Shown here: one piece after another, positions 35,918 to 45,075 of the stretch | Numbering within the stretch: the stretch's first letter is position 1 | Layout of the letters: every line of letters begins with the position of its first letter | Assembly: GCA_007693505.1 (NCBI GenBank) | Contig: REDL01000045.1 | Location: 62,001 to 126,000, forward strand | DNA: 64,000 bases | Direction: 5' to 3' | From: Desulfovibrionales bacterium | Lineage (GTDB): Bacteria; Desulfobacterota; Desulfovibrionia; Desulfovibrionales; Desulfonatronaceae | Program-made: the position numbers and the translations under genes | The notes under the pieces: generated by a model | Seen by the model: the letters and a program-made list of their open reading frames with translations, nothing else | Database searches by the model: none | Told to the model about the DNA's origin: nothing

Positions 35918-37657
35918 ATGGACAGAACAGTTGTGCAGCGGATCAAATCCCGGCTAGACTTCGTGGCCCTGGCCCAGCGTTATCTGGAATTGCGACCCAA
36001 TGGAGAACGCTGGAGCGGGCCATGTCCGTTCCATCAGGAGAGCAACCCCTCCTTTCATGTCAATCCAGGCCAGGGTTTTTACTATTGCTTTGGATGCCAG
36101 GCCTCCGGGGACGTGATCGATTTCTATGCCCGCATCAATGGTCTGGACTTCAGGCAGGCCCTGGTTCAATTGGCCAGGGAGAGTGGGATTGAACTGGACA
36201 TGGGCCCAGTCAGTCCCCAGGAACGCAAGGAAATTGCCGCGCGGGATGTCTCCTTGCGTATGGCCGGGCTTGCCGCGACGCACTTCCAGGACAACCTCGC
36301 TGCCTCAAGTGGAGCACCTGCCAGGGAGTACCTCAGCCGTCGCGGCGTCAGTCCGGAGATGCTGACAATGTTTCAGGTCGGCTTCAGTCGCGCGGATTGG
36401 CATGGCTTGGAGCATTTTCTGCTCAGCCAAGGATTCGAGCGCGATCAGGCCGTGGGCTGTGGGCTGCTGGTGCGTAACGACAACGGCAAAGTCTACGATC
36501 GTTTCCGAGGCCGTATCATGTTTCCCATCCATGATTTGACCGGACAGGTCATTGCCTTCGGCGGTCGGGCCATTGACAGCGAGGAACCGAAATATATCAA
36601 CAGCAGTGAATCGCCGATCTACACCAAAGGCCAACACCTCTACGGTCTGCACCAGGCCCGCAAGACAATTGTCCGCGAAAAACGGGCCTTGTTGACCGAG
36701 GGCTACCTGGACGTGATCGCCTTGCACCAATTCGGCTTCAGTGCGGCCGTGGGCGTTCTGGGTACGGCCTTGACCCCGGAGCAGGTCAAGCGGTTGGCTG
36801 GATTCTGCTCCCGTGTGGATCTGCTTTTTGACGGCGACCAAGCCGGACAAAAAGCCGCATTGCGTGCTACGGAAATGTTTCTCGGTCAAGGTTTGGCCTG
36901 TAGGGTGGCCGCCCTGCCAGATGGCGACGACGTGGACAGTTTGCTGCATGTCCAGGGCCCGGAAGCTTTACAAAACCTGCTTGATGCGGGTCGTGACGGG
37001 CTGGAATTCTGCGTCCGGACCGTCTCCAAAACGTTCGCCCCCCGGGAGATCATGGCCTGGGTCCGCCGTTTTCTCGATGGCGTTGTAGCCGATGACCTAC
37101 GGGGATTCTATCTTCCCCGGCTTGCCGCTGGACTGGGCATGTCCGAGACCGAACTGCGCCGGGGACACCCAGCTTCCGCACCAAAGGCTCCACGTCCTGC
37201 GGCAGAACGTTCTTCACCGCCCCGTTTGACGACCCGAGACCGACAACTGCTCGCCTTTGCCGTGAGTTGTCCGGAATATCGTCCGGAATTGGCCGCTTCA
37301 GGGCTGGACGCCGTGTTGGAGGACTCCTGGGCCAAGACGTTGTGGAACAACCTGTGCCGTCTGGATGCGTCTTCCAACATGCATGAAATTCCCCTGGACG
37401 CAAGAGGTTACGACTATTCTGCCCTGGAAGAGGAAGAACGCTGTCTGTGCTACCAGCTTTTGGCGGAAGCCCCACACCGAGATCATGCTGATCGAGCGGC
37501 GTTTTGGGCTGAAGTCCGAGATTTTTTGTTGAAAAATCAATTCAAGAAACAACAGCAAGCCATGCTGGAAGAGTTGCGTGATGCCCAAAACCAGGGCAAC
37601 ACGCAACGCGTGTCGGCGCTTCTTCAAGCCTATCAAGATCTCGCCATGGAGGCATAA
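35918..37657 (+). CDS. dnaG: DNA primase DnaG
   Basis: This 579-residue primase makes RNA primers for replication. The start at 35918 has AGGAG 5 nt upstream. The N-terminal CHC2 zinc finger has CPFH and CFGC ligands (about residues 38-63). The Toprim catalytic core has [13 protein letters not shown], the acidic DGDQAG and the [10 protein letters not shown] motif. The C-terminal helicase-binding domain (about 430-579) is less conserved, as usual. The stop overlaps the rpoD start (TAATG), which suggests coupling. Confidence 0.96.
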   Translation: MDRTVVQRIKSRLDFVALAQRYLELRPNGERWSGPCPFHQESNPSFHVNPGQGFYYCFGCQASGDVIDFYARINGLDFRQALVQLARESGIELDMGPVSPQERKEIAARDVSLRMAGLAATHFQDNLAASSGAPAREYLSRRGVSPEMLTMFQVGFSRADWHGLEHFLLSQGFERDQAVGCGLLVRNDNGKVYDRFRGRIMFPIHDLTGQVIAFGGRAIDSEEPKYINSSESPIYTKGQHLYGLHQARKTIVREKRALLTEGYLDVIALHQFGFSAAVGVLGTALTPEQVKRLAGFCSRVDLLFDGDQAGQKAALRATEMFLGQGLACRVAALPDGDDVDSLLHVQGPEALQNLLDAGRDGLEFCVRTVSKTFAPREIMAWVRRFLDGVVADDLRGFYLPRLAAGLGMSETELRRGHPASAPKAPRPAAERSSPPRLTTRDRQLLAFAVSCPEYRPELAASGLDAVLEDSWAKTLWNNLCRLDASSNMHEIPLDARGYDYSALEEEERCLCYQLLAEAPHRDHADRAAFWAEVRDFLLKNQFKKQQQAMLEELRDAQNQGNTQRVSALLQAYQDLAMEA

Positions 37658-39423
37658 TGAGTAATATCAAGGAAATCCAACAGATCAAGACGCTGATCGC
37701 CGAGGGAACCAAAAAGGGGTTCCTGACCTTCGAAGAGTTGAACAAAGCGTTGCCTTCGGAAATCAGCAACCCGGAGCAGATTGAAGAAGTCATCAATATT
37801 TTTGATCAGTTGGACATCACCATTATTGATGCCGGCAAGGTGACCAAAGGCGTCCTGACTGAAGAAATCGAAGAACCCTCCGGATCCGAGACCACGGGAG
37901 TCCAGTTCACCGAAGGTGATGATGCCGACTACGCCCCGCGAGGGTCGGACCCGGTCCGGATGTACTTGCGCGAAATGGGTGCGGTTCCCTTGTTGGACCG
38001 GGAAGGTGAAGTGCACATCGCCAAAAAGATCGAAGTTGGGGAGTTGGAAGTTCTCTACGCCCTGGTGGAGGTCCCGGTTGTCATTGAGGAGTTGATCAAG
38101 ATCGGTGAGGATCTCAAGCAGGGACGCATCAAGCTCAAGGATGTGGTCAAGACCATTGAGGAAGACGACCCATCCGAGGACCAGATGAACCAGCGCCAAC
38201 GGGTGCTTTTTTTGTTGGACGAAATCCGCTCCGTGTTCAAGAAAAAGCGCAAGGTCTATCAAAAGTTGGATCAGTGCGCCCGTCTGGATCGCCGAGTTTA
38301 TGGGATGCAGATGGAAATCGTGGCCTTCAAGGAAGAAATCGTCAACTCCCTGCGGGACATCAAGCTGGAAAAGACCCTTATCGACCGGCTGATCGAGACC
38401 GTGGAGGATTTTGTTCGCCAGATGCACAACTGCCAGCGGGACATCACCGCCTACATCCTGTCCGTGGGCAAGAACCAAAGCGAAATCAAGGAAATTTTCG
38501 GGCAGCTGGACAAGCGGGAAATCAGTCCGGTTGCCGCTGCCGACGCATTGAACATGACCATGGACGAGCTCTTTTCCTTCAAGGAAATGCTCGCCGGGAA
38601 AATGGAAATTCTGGAACGATTGCGGGAACAATGCCACCACAACGTGCACGACCTGGAAGAAGTCCTCTGGCGGGCCAAACGCGGCAACATCGCCGCCCTG
38701 GCCGCCAAACAGGAGCTGATTCGCTCCAACCTGCGGCTGGTGGTCAGCATTGCCAAAAAGTACACCAACCGCGGCCTGCAGTTTTTGGACCTGATCCAGG
38801 AGGGCAACATCGGGTTGATGAAGGCCGTGGACAAGTTTGAATACCAACGCGGGTACAAGTTCTCCACCTATGCCACGTGGTGGATTCGCCAGGCCATAAC
38901 CAGAGCCATCGCCGACCAGGCCCGGACCATTCGGATTCCGGTGCACATGATCGAAACCATCAATAAACTGATCCGCACCTCCCGCTACCTGGTCCAGGAG
39001 TTGGGGCGCGACCCCTCGCCGGAAGAAATCGCCGAGCGCATGGACTACCCCCTGGACAAGGTCAAAAAGGTGCTCAAGATTGCCAAGGAGCCCATTTCCC
39101 TGGAGACGCCCATTGGCGAGGAAGAAGACAGCAGCCTGGGAGATTTTATCGAGGACAAGAAGGCCTTGGCCCCGGCTGAGGAAGTGGTCAACGCCAAACT
39201 TTCCGAGCAAATCGCTGAAATTCTCTCCGAACTGACGCCCCGTGAAGAACAGGTGCTCCGCAAGCGCTTTGGGATCGGCGAGCCCTCGGACCATACCCTG
39301 GAGGAAGTGGGCAAGCTGTTCAACGTTACCCGGGAGCGCATTCGTCAAATCGAGGCCAAGGCCCTGCGCAAGCTTCGCCATCCCGGCCGAAGCAACGTCC
39401 TGCGCTCCTTTTACGACGGCTGA
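37657..39423 (+). CDS. rpoD: RNA polymerase primary sigma factor RpoD (sigma70)
   Basis: This 588-residue protein is the housekeeping sigma factor. Region 1.1 occupies about 1-80, region 1.2 begins with [16 protein letters not shown] (about 102), and a non-conserved region follows. Region 2 has [20 protein letters not shown] and [19 protein letters not shown] (-10 recognition and melting). Region 3 and region 4 ([20 protein letters not shown], -35 recognition) complete it. The rpsU-dnaG-rpoD order is a classic macromolecular-synthesis arrangement. Confidence 0.97.
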   Translation: MSNIKEIQQIKTLIAEGTKKGFLTFEELNKALPSEISNPEQIEEVINIFDQLDITIIDAGKVTKGVLTEEIEEPSGSETTGVQFTEGDDADYAPRGSDPVRMYLREMGAVPLLDREGEVHIAKKIEVGELEVLYALVEVPVVIEELIKIGEDLKQGRIKLKDVVKTIEEDDPSEDQMNQRQRVLFLLDEIRSVFKKKRKVYQKLDQCARLDRRVYGMQMEIVAFKEEIVNSLRDIKLEKTLIDRLIETVEDFVRQMHNCQRDITAYILSVGKNQSEIKEIFGQLDKREISPVAAADALNMTMDELFSFKEMLAGKMEILERLREQCHHNVHDLEEVLWRAKRGNIAALAAKQELIRSNLRLVVSIAKKYTNRGLQFLDLIQEGNIGLMKAVDKFEYQRGYKFSTYATWWIRQAITRAIADQARTIRIPVHMIETINKLIRTSRYLVQELGRDPSPEEIAERMDYPLDKVKKVLKIAKEPISLETPIGEEEDSSLGDFIEDKKALAPAEEVVNAKLSEQIAEILSELTPREEQVLRKRFGIGEPSDHTLEEVGKLFNVTRERIRQIEAKALRKLRHPGRSNVLRSFYDG

Positions 39424-39456
39424 TCACCGCGGCCGCAAGTCCTGGAGGTTCCCTTC

Positions 39457-40122
39457 ATGCCCCTGTTTCCCGTGACTCTCCCTGTTGCAAGGGCTCTGCT
39501 CTTAGCCCTGTTGAGCCTGATATGGGTCATGCCTGTCTCGGCCTCCGGGGCTCGGGTGCAGTGGATACCGGATGGCGATACCATTCACTTGGAGGATGGC
39601 CAGCAAGTACGTCTGTTGGGCATCGACGCTCCGGAGATGGGGCGGGATGGGGAACCGGATCAGTACTACGCGCGGGAATCCCGGGACTATCTGCGACGTC
39701 TGATCGGCGGGCAACCCGTCCACCTGGAAAGCGACGGCCAGGGACTGGATCGCTATGGCCGCCTTCTGGCATACGCCTTTTTGCCGGACGGACGCATGGT
39801 CAATGAGGTGCTCGTCGAGGAAGGGCTGGCTTTTTTTTATCCACACACCCACCAGGACCGGGAGTTCCAGCGGCGCATGCTGGAAGCCCAAAAACGAGCG
39901 ATCATGGCCCGCAAGGGATTCTGGCCACGCATTCTCGCCTTGCCCCAACCGCCCACCGGCTGGGTGGGCAACCGCCGCAGCAAGCGTTTTCACCATCCGG
40001 ATAGCCATTACACTGATCGAATCAGCCCTCGAAACCGGGTGACCTTGTCCTCTCTGGAACAGGCCTTTCTGCACGGTTTCGCCCCGGCGCGCACCAGCTC
40101 CCCCTGGCCCGACGCCAACTGA
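39457..40122 (+). CDS. Secreted thermonuclease-like (SNase) protein
   Basis: This 221-residue protein has a signal peptide (about 1-30, ending near VSASG) and a staphylococcal-nuclease domain. Seen are WIPDGDTIHLEDGQQVRLLGIDAPE, then YARESRDYLRRLIGG, DRYGRLLAYAFLPDG and VNEVLVEEGLAF. The Asp and Arg active-site positions of the family are present. A C-terminal extension of about 50 residues has no clear family. A GGAGG ribosome binding site lies 8 nt before the ATG. It probably degrades nucleic acid in the periplasm or outside, or processes it at the envelope. Confidence 0.9.
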   Translation: MPLFPVTLPVARALLLALLSLIWVMPVSASGARVQWIPDGDTIHLEDGQQVRLLGIDAPEMGRDGEPDQYYARESRDYLRRLIGGQPVHLESDGQGLDRYGRLLAYAFLPDGRMVNEVLVEEGLAFFYPHTHQDREFQRRMLEAQKRAIMARKGFWPRILALPQPPTGWVGNRRSKRFHHPDSHYTDRISPRNRVTLSSLEQAFLHGFAPARTSSPWPDAN

Positions 40123-40229
40123 AGAACAGCTCTGGACAGGAACGGACCTGCGCCAGAGCATGAGCCAAACCAAAGGCTGACCCATGCTCCGACAGTCCAT
40201 TGGCAATCTACCGATAATCTCCGGGCAAC

Positions 40230-40670
40230 CTATTTATCCAACTCTGCTTTCAGATGCTTCTGGATCTCGGGGGCCGTCAAGGCAGAAATGTTTTTAGGCA
40301 CCTCAAGGAGGAGGGCGCCTGCCACGGCCTTGGTCATTTGGTCGCGGAGCATTCCCAGAAAGGCCGGGGCAGCAAAGAGAATCAACTGATCATATTCCTG
40401 ACGTGAATGGGCCTTGTCCAGAACATCGGCGACAATCCGGGAAAAAATCACCGCCTCCTGCTTTTTGGGATCCGACGACGGCTCCAATCCGTGCCGGCCC
40501 TGCCCGCCACCATCCAAGGCCAGCCCTGGACGATCCCTGCTCATATCCTGTTCCGGAAGCCGACTTTCCGGATGTGTCAGTGTTTCCACCTCTTCCAGAT
40601 TCCTCCCCTGGGGTGCCGCAAAAATTCGAGCCCTGCTGCTGTCCGCGACAACAATCCAGCGTTTCTTCAT
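40230..40670 (-). CDS. Host-attachment (baeRF-type) family protein
   Basis: This 146-residue protein begins MKKRWIVVADSSRARIFAAP, the opening of the host-attachment/peptide-release-factor-like family, and ends with ALLLEVPKNISALTAPEIQKHL. I chose 40670 over the tandem ATG at 40673 because AAAGGAGG lies 5 nt before it. Family members are described in plant-associated bacteria as attachment proteins and by domain analysis as RF-1-like. The real role here is unknown. It ends the minus-strand group with the sensor kinase and the ferritin-like gene. Confidence 0.8.
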   Translation of the reverse strand: MKKRWIVVADSSRARIFAAPQGRNLEEVETLTHPESRLPEQDMSRDRPGLALDGGGQGRHGLEPSSDPKKQEAVIFSRIVADVLDKAHSRQEYDQLILFAAPAFLGMLRDQMTKAVAGALLLEVPKNISALTAPEIQKHLKAELDK

Positions 40671-40794
40671 CATTTCCTCCTTTTGTACATGCACTGTTTC
40701 ACAATGGTGAAGCAGTCGATTAACAAAACTCCCATTGCCACGCTGCCGGGTTTGAGGGCCTTGGTTGGACTGCGGATCAAGGCTTTTTTCAGCA

Positions 40795-42597
40795 TCAGAT
40801 CCACCTGCCATCCGTCTCGCGCCTGGGGATCGTCACCGTCACGAGCGTTCCCTGCGATGCGCTGGTGGTGAAGGAGATCCGCCCCCCATGCGACCGGGCG
40901 ATAAGCATGGCGCTGTAGGTTCCCAGTCCCGTTCCACCCGGTTTGCCGGCCGTAACATATCGATCAAAAAATCGATCCCGAATTTCTTCCGGCACAATTC
41001 CCAGGTTGTGCGTCTCCATGACCCAGGTTTCCTCCATGCGCTGGATGCGTAATGTAACTTCACTGCCATGAGGCGCGGCCTCCAAGGCATTATTCAGTAT
41101 ATTCAGCAACATGGAGTGAATTTTTTGCCGTTCAGCGTACATTTCCAGGGAACGGTTCCAGTCCAACTGCCCATTCTCCCAGGCAAAGATCAGTTCCACA
41201 CCCCGTTGTCGGCACAACTCCCGGGTTTCATTCTCTAGTAACCGGAGCATGACCGTCAAATCAAATGCCGCAGGCCGCAACACGTAGCGGCCCTGTTCCA
41301 TATTGAACAGATCCATGGAGTTGTTCAGCATATCCAGCATCCGACGTCCTGATTCCAGTATATGGCCCGAAAATGTTCGCAACTGTTCCGGATTCTGTAC
41401 CTGGTCATGCGACAACAACTCCGCCAAACCGATGATTCCTACCAGCGGGGACTTGAGGTCGTGGAGCACGATCCGCTCCACGTCCCGACGCAGATTGGCC
41501 AGACGACGTTGTTCTGTAATGTCCTGTTGCACCAGAACCATCTGTGGTGGATGTTCATTGACTTCATTGCTAACCGGCCACGTCGTCATCTCCAAAAACA
41601 AGGTTTCTCCGGCATTCGTGGGATATTGAAACTGAAGCGATGAGGGCTTACCGTTTTCCCAGGAGAGCACCAGGGGATGATGATCAGGATTCCCGCTCCA
41701 CCGTTCATCACCCCGGGCAACATCCCGAAGGGACAGCCCGAGAAGTTCATCCCGGTGACGTCTGTAAAAGGCTGCAAAGGCGTCGTTCACGTCCAGAATG
41801 GAAGATGATGGCATGTCCACCAGAGCGATGGCATCGGGGATGCTGGTCAAAATGGTTCTGCTGAGCGTTTCCGACCGTCGCAGGGCGGCGGTCCGCTTCT
41901 GAACCAGATCTTCCAGATGGGCTTGGTGTTGTTCTAAAGCATGGATGTTCGCGACCAAGGCCTGATCTCGGCGATGCAGCGCTGCGGCAAGCACCCCGAT
42001 TTCGTCGGTCCGGTGTTCTCCGGGATATTCCGGCAACACCTGACCAAGATCCGTCTCCACTTGTTCGGTCAGTCGGGTAAGATCCAGAAGGGACCGGCCG
42101 CTGACCCGCCAAACAAGGTAAATGAATAATGGAACAAAACCGATAAACAACAGAACCCCGACACCCAAAACATATATCATTCCGGATTGTACCGGCCGAT
42201 TGGAAAAACTGATCTCGATCCAACCGGTAATACTCTCCTCGGCCATGATGGGCTCGGTGAGGAGGTTTTTGTTCATGGTGCCGCGTTCCATAAGGATATG
42301 GCTGTTTTGGTCAAGAACCCGGACCCCGACAATCCCCTCGTATTCCATGACCAAATCAAGCTGACGCCGCAGCCCAAGGTAGTCAATGGACAATACAGAA
42401 GGAGCCAGGGCCACCGAGGCCAATCGCATATGAGAACTGATGCTCGCTTGATGGCTGCGCGTCAGATAGGCGGTGCCGGACCAGAATCCGAACCCCACGC
42501 CTACGGCCGTCATGACGGCGGCGATCAAGGCGATCCGAACAGCGAGGCGCGTACGCAGTGAGATACCGGAAAACCGGCCGGAAAACCGGTTGGACAT
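40795..42597 (-). CDS. Membrane-bound PAS sensor histidine kinase
   Basis: This 600-residue kinase has a first membrane helix at about 18-42, a periplasmic domain (about 43-138), a second helix at about 139-162 and a HAMP-like segment. A PAS domain covers about 245-370 (SRTILTSIPDAIALVD). The DHp box IVLHDLKSPLVGIIGLAELL holds the phosphoacceptor His at about 384. The ATPase domain has NILNNALEAAP and the G-box GGTGLGTYSAMLIARSHGG. No response regulator is adjacent. The start is 12 nt after the stop of the ferritin-like gene, so they probably share a transcript. Confidence 0.9.
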   Translation of the reverse strand: MSNRFSGRFSGISLRTRLAVRIALIAAVMTAVGVGFGFWSGTAYLTRSHQASISSHMRLASVALAPSVLSIDYLGLRRQLDLVMEYEGIVGVRVLDQNSHILMERGTMNKNLLTEPIMAEESITGWIEISFSNRPVQSGMIYVLGVGVLLFIGFVPLFIYLVWRVSGRSLLDLTRLTEQVETDLGQVLPEYPGEHRTDEIGVLAAALHRRDQALVANIHALEQHQAHLEDLVQKRTAALRRSETLSRTILTSIPDAIALVDMPSSSILDVNDAFAAFYRRHRDELLGLSLRDVARGDERWSGNPDHHPLVLSWENGKPSSLQFQYPTNAGETLFLEMTTWPVSNEVNEHPPQMVLVQQDITEQRRLANLRRDVERIVLHDLKSPLVGIIGLAELLSHDQVQNPEQLRTFSGHILESGRRMLDMLNNSMDLFNMEQGRYVLRPAAFDLTVMLRLLENETRELCRQRGVELIFAWENGQLDWNRSLEMYAERQKIHSMLLNILNNALEAAPHGSEVTLRIQRMEETWVMETHNLGIVPEEIRDRFFDRYVTAGKPGGTGLGTYSAMLIARSHGGRISFTTSASQGTLVTVTIPRRETDGRWI

Positions 42598-42608
42598 GGC
42601 CGGTAGAC

Positions 42609-43235
42609 TTACACCTTCTCAAGCAGGTCGTTGAAAATGTTCCGGTGCAGAATTTCTGCGTCCCGGATGCTCGTGATGGCCGTTCGCAAGGTCGGGTCCA
42701 GATCGTGCTCCAGCATCTGCGTATACAATTCCACGGCACCTTGCTCCGCGGCGATGTCCATAAGTATCAGTTCACGAGCCTGGTCTCCGGAACGTGGCGG
42801 CCAGACCGCGAGCGTTGGAGTAAGGCCTCTGACAGCCAGGGCATTGACCAGGGTCACGGTGTGTTCGACCTCGTCGGCAATGATATCCTGGATGGATGTG
42901 GCGAAGATCGGGTTGATCCAGTGGGACAACAGACCGGCATGGTTGGCATATTGTATCATGGCCCCATGCTCGTGTTGCAAGGCCAAAGCCATCAGTTCCT
43001 CCAAGCTCCCCCGCCCGCTGATGGTTGCCACTTCTGCCTGAACCGCCCGTGTCCGCCCCGCGGCTTCACTCCGAAAAAGCAAAGAGGCCGGTCCCGCAAG
43101 AAGCATCCCCCCGATGCCGATACCGACCTGGAGCAGTCTTCGGCGGTTGCCAGTCATACGTTTTGAATGGCAGGATACGTCATCCATGTTGGTGAGTCGA
43201 TAATCCTCTGGCTTCTGAAGCATGGTCCGTGCCAC
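42609..43235 (-). CDS. Tat-exported ferritin-like di-iron protein
   Basis: With a GTG start at 43235, preceded by AGGAGG 8 nt away, the protein has 208 residues. A twin-arginine signal is visible at GNRRRLLQVGIGIGGMLLAG. After it, a four-helix ferritin-like fold is suggested by EHGAMIQYANHAGLL, ADEVEHTVTLVNAL, AAEQGAVELYTQML and RDAEILHRNIFNDLL. The acidic and ExxH residues are placed as di-iron ligands. It may be a periplasmic peroxide or iron-handling protein. A linked sensor kinase follows at 42597. A later ATG at 43157 would keep only the Tat peptide. Confidence 0.78.
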   Translation of the reverse strand: MARTMLQKPEDYRLTNMDDVSCHSKRMTGNRRRLLQVGIGIGGMLLAGPASLLFRSEAAGRTRAVQAEVATISGRGSLEELMALALQHEHGAMIQYANHAGLLSHWINPIFATSIQDIIADEVEHTVTLVNALAVRGLTPTLAVWPPRSGDQARELILMDIAAEQGAVELYTQMLEHDLDPTLRTAITSIRDAEILHRNIFNDLLEKV

Positions 43236-43398
43236 GGAGCGTTCCTCCTGACCAGAATTTATTGGGTGTGATGTGATTGACTGTCCACGCATGCTAGTGC
43301 GAACGGCAAAACAATTCAATCCGACACGTCCAGCGAAGCAGGCGGTATTCGGGCAAGGTAGCCCCTGCAAACCCAAACCATGAACAGGACAACACTGC

Positions 43399-44424
43399 AT
43401 GCTTTTGCAAACCGGTCAAACGACCTGCTATGATGAACAGGGCCGGGAAGTGGATTGCCGGGAGACCTTCCAGGACGGATGGTTTCGTCACGGTCTGGCC
43501 TGGCCGCAACCCCGCTTTCAGGTGGACGGTCAACTGGTCACGGACCGGCTGACCGGCTTGGTCTGGCCGCAGGACGCCAACCTCGGTGAATTCCCCCTTA
43601 CTTGGTCGGAAACCCTGGAGACTATTGCCCAAATGAACCGCGAGCAGGCTTTGGGCCATAGCGACTGGCGCCTGCCTAATCGCCGGGAACTGCGCAGCCT
43701 GGTCAGCTACCAAGCCAGACGCCCAGCCATGCCCGAGGGTCACCCCTTCGTCAATGTCATTCGCGGCTGGTACTGGACTTCCACCACCGCGGCCATAAAT
43801 CCAGCCTACGCATGGTATGTCCACCTGGATGGAGCCCGGATGTTCTATGGCCGCAAGGATCAGTACTTTTTGATGTGGCCGGTTCGGGCCGGAGATAGCT
43901 CCCGTTTTTTTCAAACGGGGCAGGACCGTTGTTACGACCCAGACGGCTTGGAGATCCATTGCAACGGCTCCGGGCAGGACGGGGATGTTCGCTTTGGCCA
44001 GACCTGGCCCTCGTCGCGATTTGTTGCACGATCCGATATAGTCCGGGACGACCTGACCGGATTGTATTGGCCGGTTCACGCGGACCTGACCGGCCGCCCA
44101 GGCACCTGGAACGAAGCCTTGAGCACCGTGGCACAGCTCCGGAAATCCCGTTTCGCCGGCCGGGACGACTGGAGACTTCCCAACATTAATGAGCTGGAGT
44201 CTCTGGTCGACTGCGCGACCCACTCGCCGGCCCTGCCCCTGGGCCACCCCTTCCGTCACGTTGGCGAAGGCTACTGGTCCTCCACCACCAGCTTTTTCGA
44301 GACGGACTGGGCCTGGGTGCTGTATCTGCGCAAGGGGGCTCTGGGTGTCGGTTTCAAGCGAAATCCGGATTTTCTGGTCTGTCCGGTTGCCGGCACACCG
44401 GCCTCGTCTTCCGGTTCGCCCTGA
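43399..44424 (+). CDS. Protein with two tandem DUF1566 (Lcl-type) domains
   Basis: This 341-residue protein is an internal duplication of a DUF1566 domain. Repeat 1 (about 1-170) has LQTGQTTCYDEQGREVDCRE, LTGLVWPQDANLG and DWRLPNRRELRSLV. Repeat 2 (about 171-341) has FQTGQDRCYDPDGLEIHCNG, LTGLYWPVHADL and DWRLPNINELESLV. Both carry paired Cys in the first segment. No signal peptide is visible, and no strong ribosome binding site precedes the ATG. The domain is known from surface-associated proteins, but its function here is unknown. Confidence 0.85.
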   Translation: MLLQTGQTTCYDEQGREVDCRETFQDGWFRHGLAWPQPRFQVDGQLVTDRLTGLVWPQDANLGEFPLTWSETLETIAQMNREQALGHSDWRLPNRRELRSLVSYQARRPAMPEGHPFVNVIRGWYWTSTTAAINPAYAWYVHLDGARMFYGRKDQYFLMWPVRAGDSSRFFQTGQDRCYDPDGLEIHCNGSGQDGDVRFGQTWPSSRFVARSDIVRDDLTGLYWPVHADLTGRPGTWNEALSTVAQLRKSRFAGRDDWRLPNINELESLVDCATHSPALPLGHPFRHVGEGYWSSTTSFFETDWAWVLYLRKGALGVGFKRNPDFLVCPVAGTPASSSGSP

Positions 44425-44598
44425 TGAAGGTTGTGGAATTGTGAGGTGGCGGGTAAGGAATATCTCTGCATCAGGGATGACGCCTTACGGCAGTATCTTT
44501 GATTTTAGACCAACGTATCAACACGCCTTGTGCCCCGATACCGGGCAACATGGCTACGAGCATGCCAGGCCGACCTTTTTGCTGGCGGCGGAGACGAT

Positions 44599-45075
44599 AT
44601 GGCGACAACACAACGCACCAAGATCGCAAAGCTCGACATGACCGAAATTTTTGAAAATCATGGCCGTAGCCGAGACAACCTTATTCCCCTGCTCCAGGAA
44701 ATCCAGGAACACCTGGACTATCTGCCCCCGGAAGCCATCAGCCGGGTGGCCGACCATCTTGGACTCTCGGAAAACGACGTTTACGGCGTGGCCACGTTCT
44801 ACGCCCAGTTTCGGTTCCACCCTCCTGGTCGGCACCGGATCAAGGTCTGCCAGGGCACGGCCTGCCATGTACGCGGCGGTGGCATGGTCCTGGACGCCAT
44901 TTCCCGAAAGATTGGCATTGTTCCGGGAGAAACCAGCCCGGACGGAAATTTCAGCCTGGAACGGGTCGCCTGTTTTGGCTCCTGCGCCCTGCCTCCTGTC
45001 GTTGTCGTGGATGACACGGTTTATGGGCGGATGACCGCTCGAAAAACTGAAAAACTCATCGAGGGGCTGGAATGA
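44599..45075 (+). CDS. NuoE-like thioredoxin-fold [2Fe-2S] subunit
   Basis: This 158-residue subunit of the NuoE/HydC type carries electrons between NADH and the other clusters. It has LIPLLQEIQEHLDYLPPEAI, DVYGVATFYAQFRF, KVCQGTACHVRGG and ERVACFGSCALPPVVVVDD, which supply the four Cys of the [2Fe-2S] cluster. The start at 44599 (MATTQRTKIA) was chosen because GGAG lies upstream. An earlier reading adds 23 Cys-bearing residues of no family character. The next gene overlaps its stop (ATGA), so it is tightly coupled to the NuoF-like subunit. Confidence 0.9.
   Translation: MATTQRTKIAKLDMTEIFENHGRSRDNLIPLLQEIQEHLDYLPPEAISRVADHLGLSENDVYGVATFYAQFRFHPPGRHRIKVCQGTACHVRGGGMVLDAISRKIGIVPGETSPDGNFSLERVACFGSCALPPVVVVDDTVYGRMTARKTEKLIEGLE

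Noticed and set aside
37633-39381. A 582-codon minus-strand frame
   Set aside because: It is the antisense shadow of rpoD, with no domain or ribosome binding site.
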